The notes under the pieces are model-generated. The model had not been told where the DNA came from. It did no database searches and saw only the letters and a program-made list of their open reading frames with translations. From NCBI RefSeq assembly GCF_024199845.1, contig NZ_JANADO010000001.1:434001-498000 (forward strand): 64,000 bases of DNA, written 5' to 3'. The stretch comes from Bradyrhizobium sp. CCGB12. Its GTDB lineage: Bacteria; Pseudomonadota; Alphaproteobacteria; Rhizobiales; Xanthobacteraceae. Positions 62,597 through 64,000 of the stretch are shown in pieces. A program made the position numbers and the translations under genes. Position 1 is the stretch's first letter. Every line of letters starts with the position of its first letter.

Positions 62597-64000
<1,404 letters not shown>

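Overview
The window is GC-rich alphaproteobacterial chromosome, most likely Bradyrhizobium or a close relative (Bradyrhizobiaceae). The best evidence is a circularly permuted, two-piece tmRNA whose tag reads ANDNFAPVAQAA, with the alphaproteobacterial ClpXP adaptor SspB just downstream. Other support comes from DUF2336, DUF1236, DUF4169 and DUF302 proteins, a FixK-type Crp/Fnr regulator, an Irr-like iron box before feoAB, and several dispersed palindromic repeats of rhizobial type. I see no rRNA, tRNA, CRISPR array, insertion sequence, prophage or replication origin.

Left part (1-31 kb), mostly accessory: a gene tail, a SulP anion transporter, an exported caspase-like protein, a Tat-exported TRAP transporter with a 2-hydroxyacid dehydrogenase, and an ABC-type binding protein. 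Two large GGDEF-EAL proteins (CHASE-type and DosP-like) flank an MFS carrier. Then come a Crp/Fnr regulator, a repeat-rich DUF1236/peptidoglycan-binding protein, a TetR-P450 pair sharing a perfect palindromic operator, a large AsmA protein and a DUF2336 protein. A two-gene operon follows: a double-domain KaiC-like ATPase overlapping a hybrid histidine kinase, with a candidate general-stress promoter upstream.

Middle (30-49 kb): an AraC regulator and AhpD-like protein; a small sulfite-dehydrogenase cluster (soxC, a monoheme cytochrome c, DUF302, membrane protein, cupin); an outer-membrane beta-barrel; a FixK-like regulator; a decayed potassium-channel gene overlapping a perfect FNR/FixK box; feoAB; a ribbon-helix-helix/DUF4169 pair; fumC; sspB; ssrA; a split chromate transporter; and a tripartite tricarboxylate transporter (tctB-tctA-tctC) with a terminator-like hairpin before tctC.

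Right part (49-64 kb), mostly core: thyA-GNAT-folA, hflK-hflC-DUF2065-degP, serB opposite miaA, then branched-chain amino-acid biosynthesis. Here ilvB is preceded by a short Ile/Leu/Val-rich leader peptide and a terminator (a transcription attenuator), and is followed by a threonine dehydratase, ilvN, a methyltransferase, two exporters and the start of ilvC. Four copies of one palindromic repeat family lie in the window, two of them inside the ilv region.
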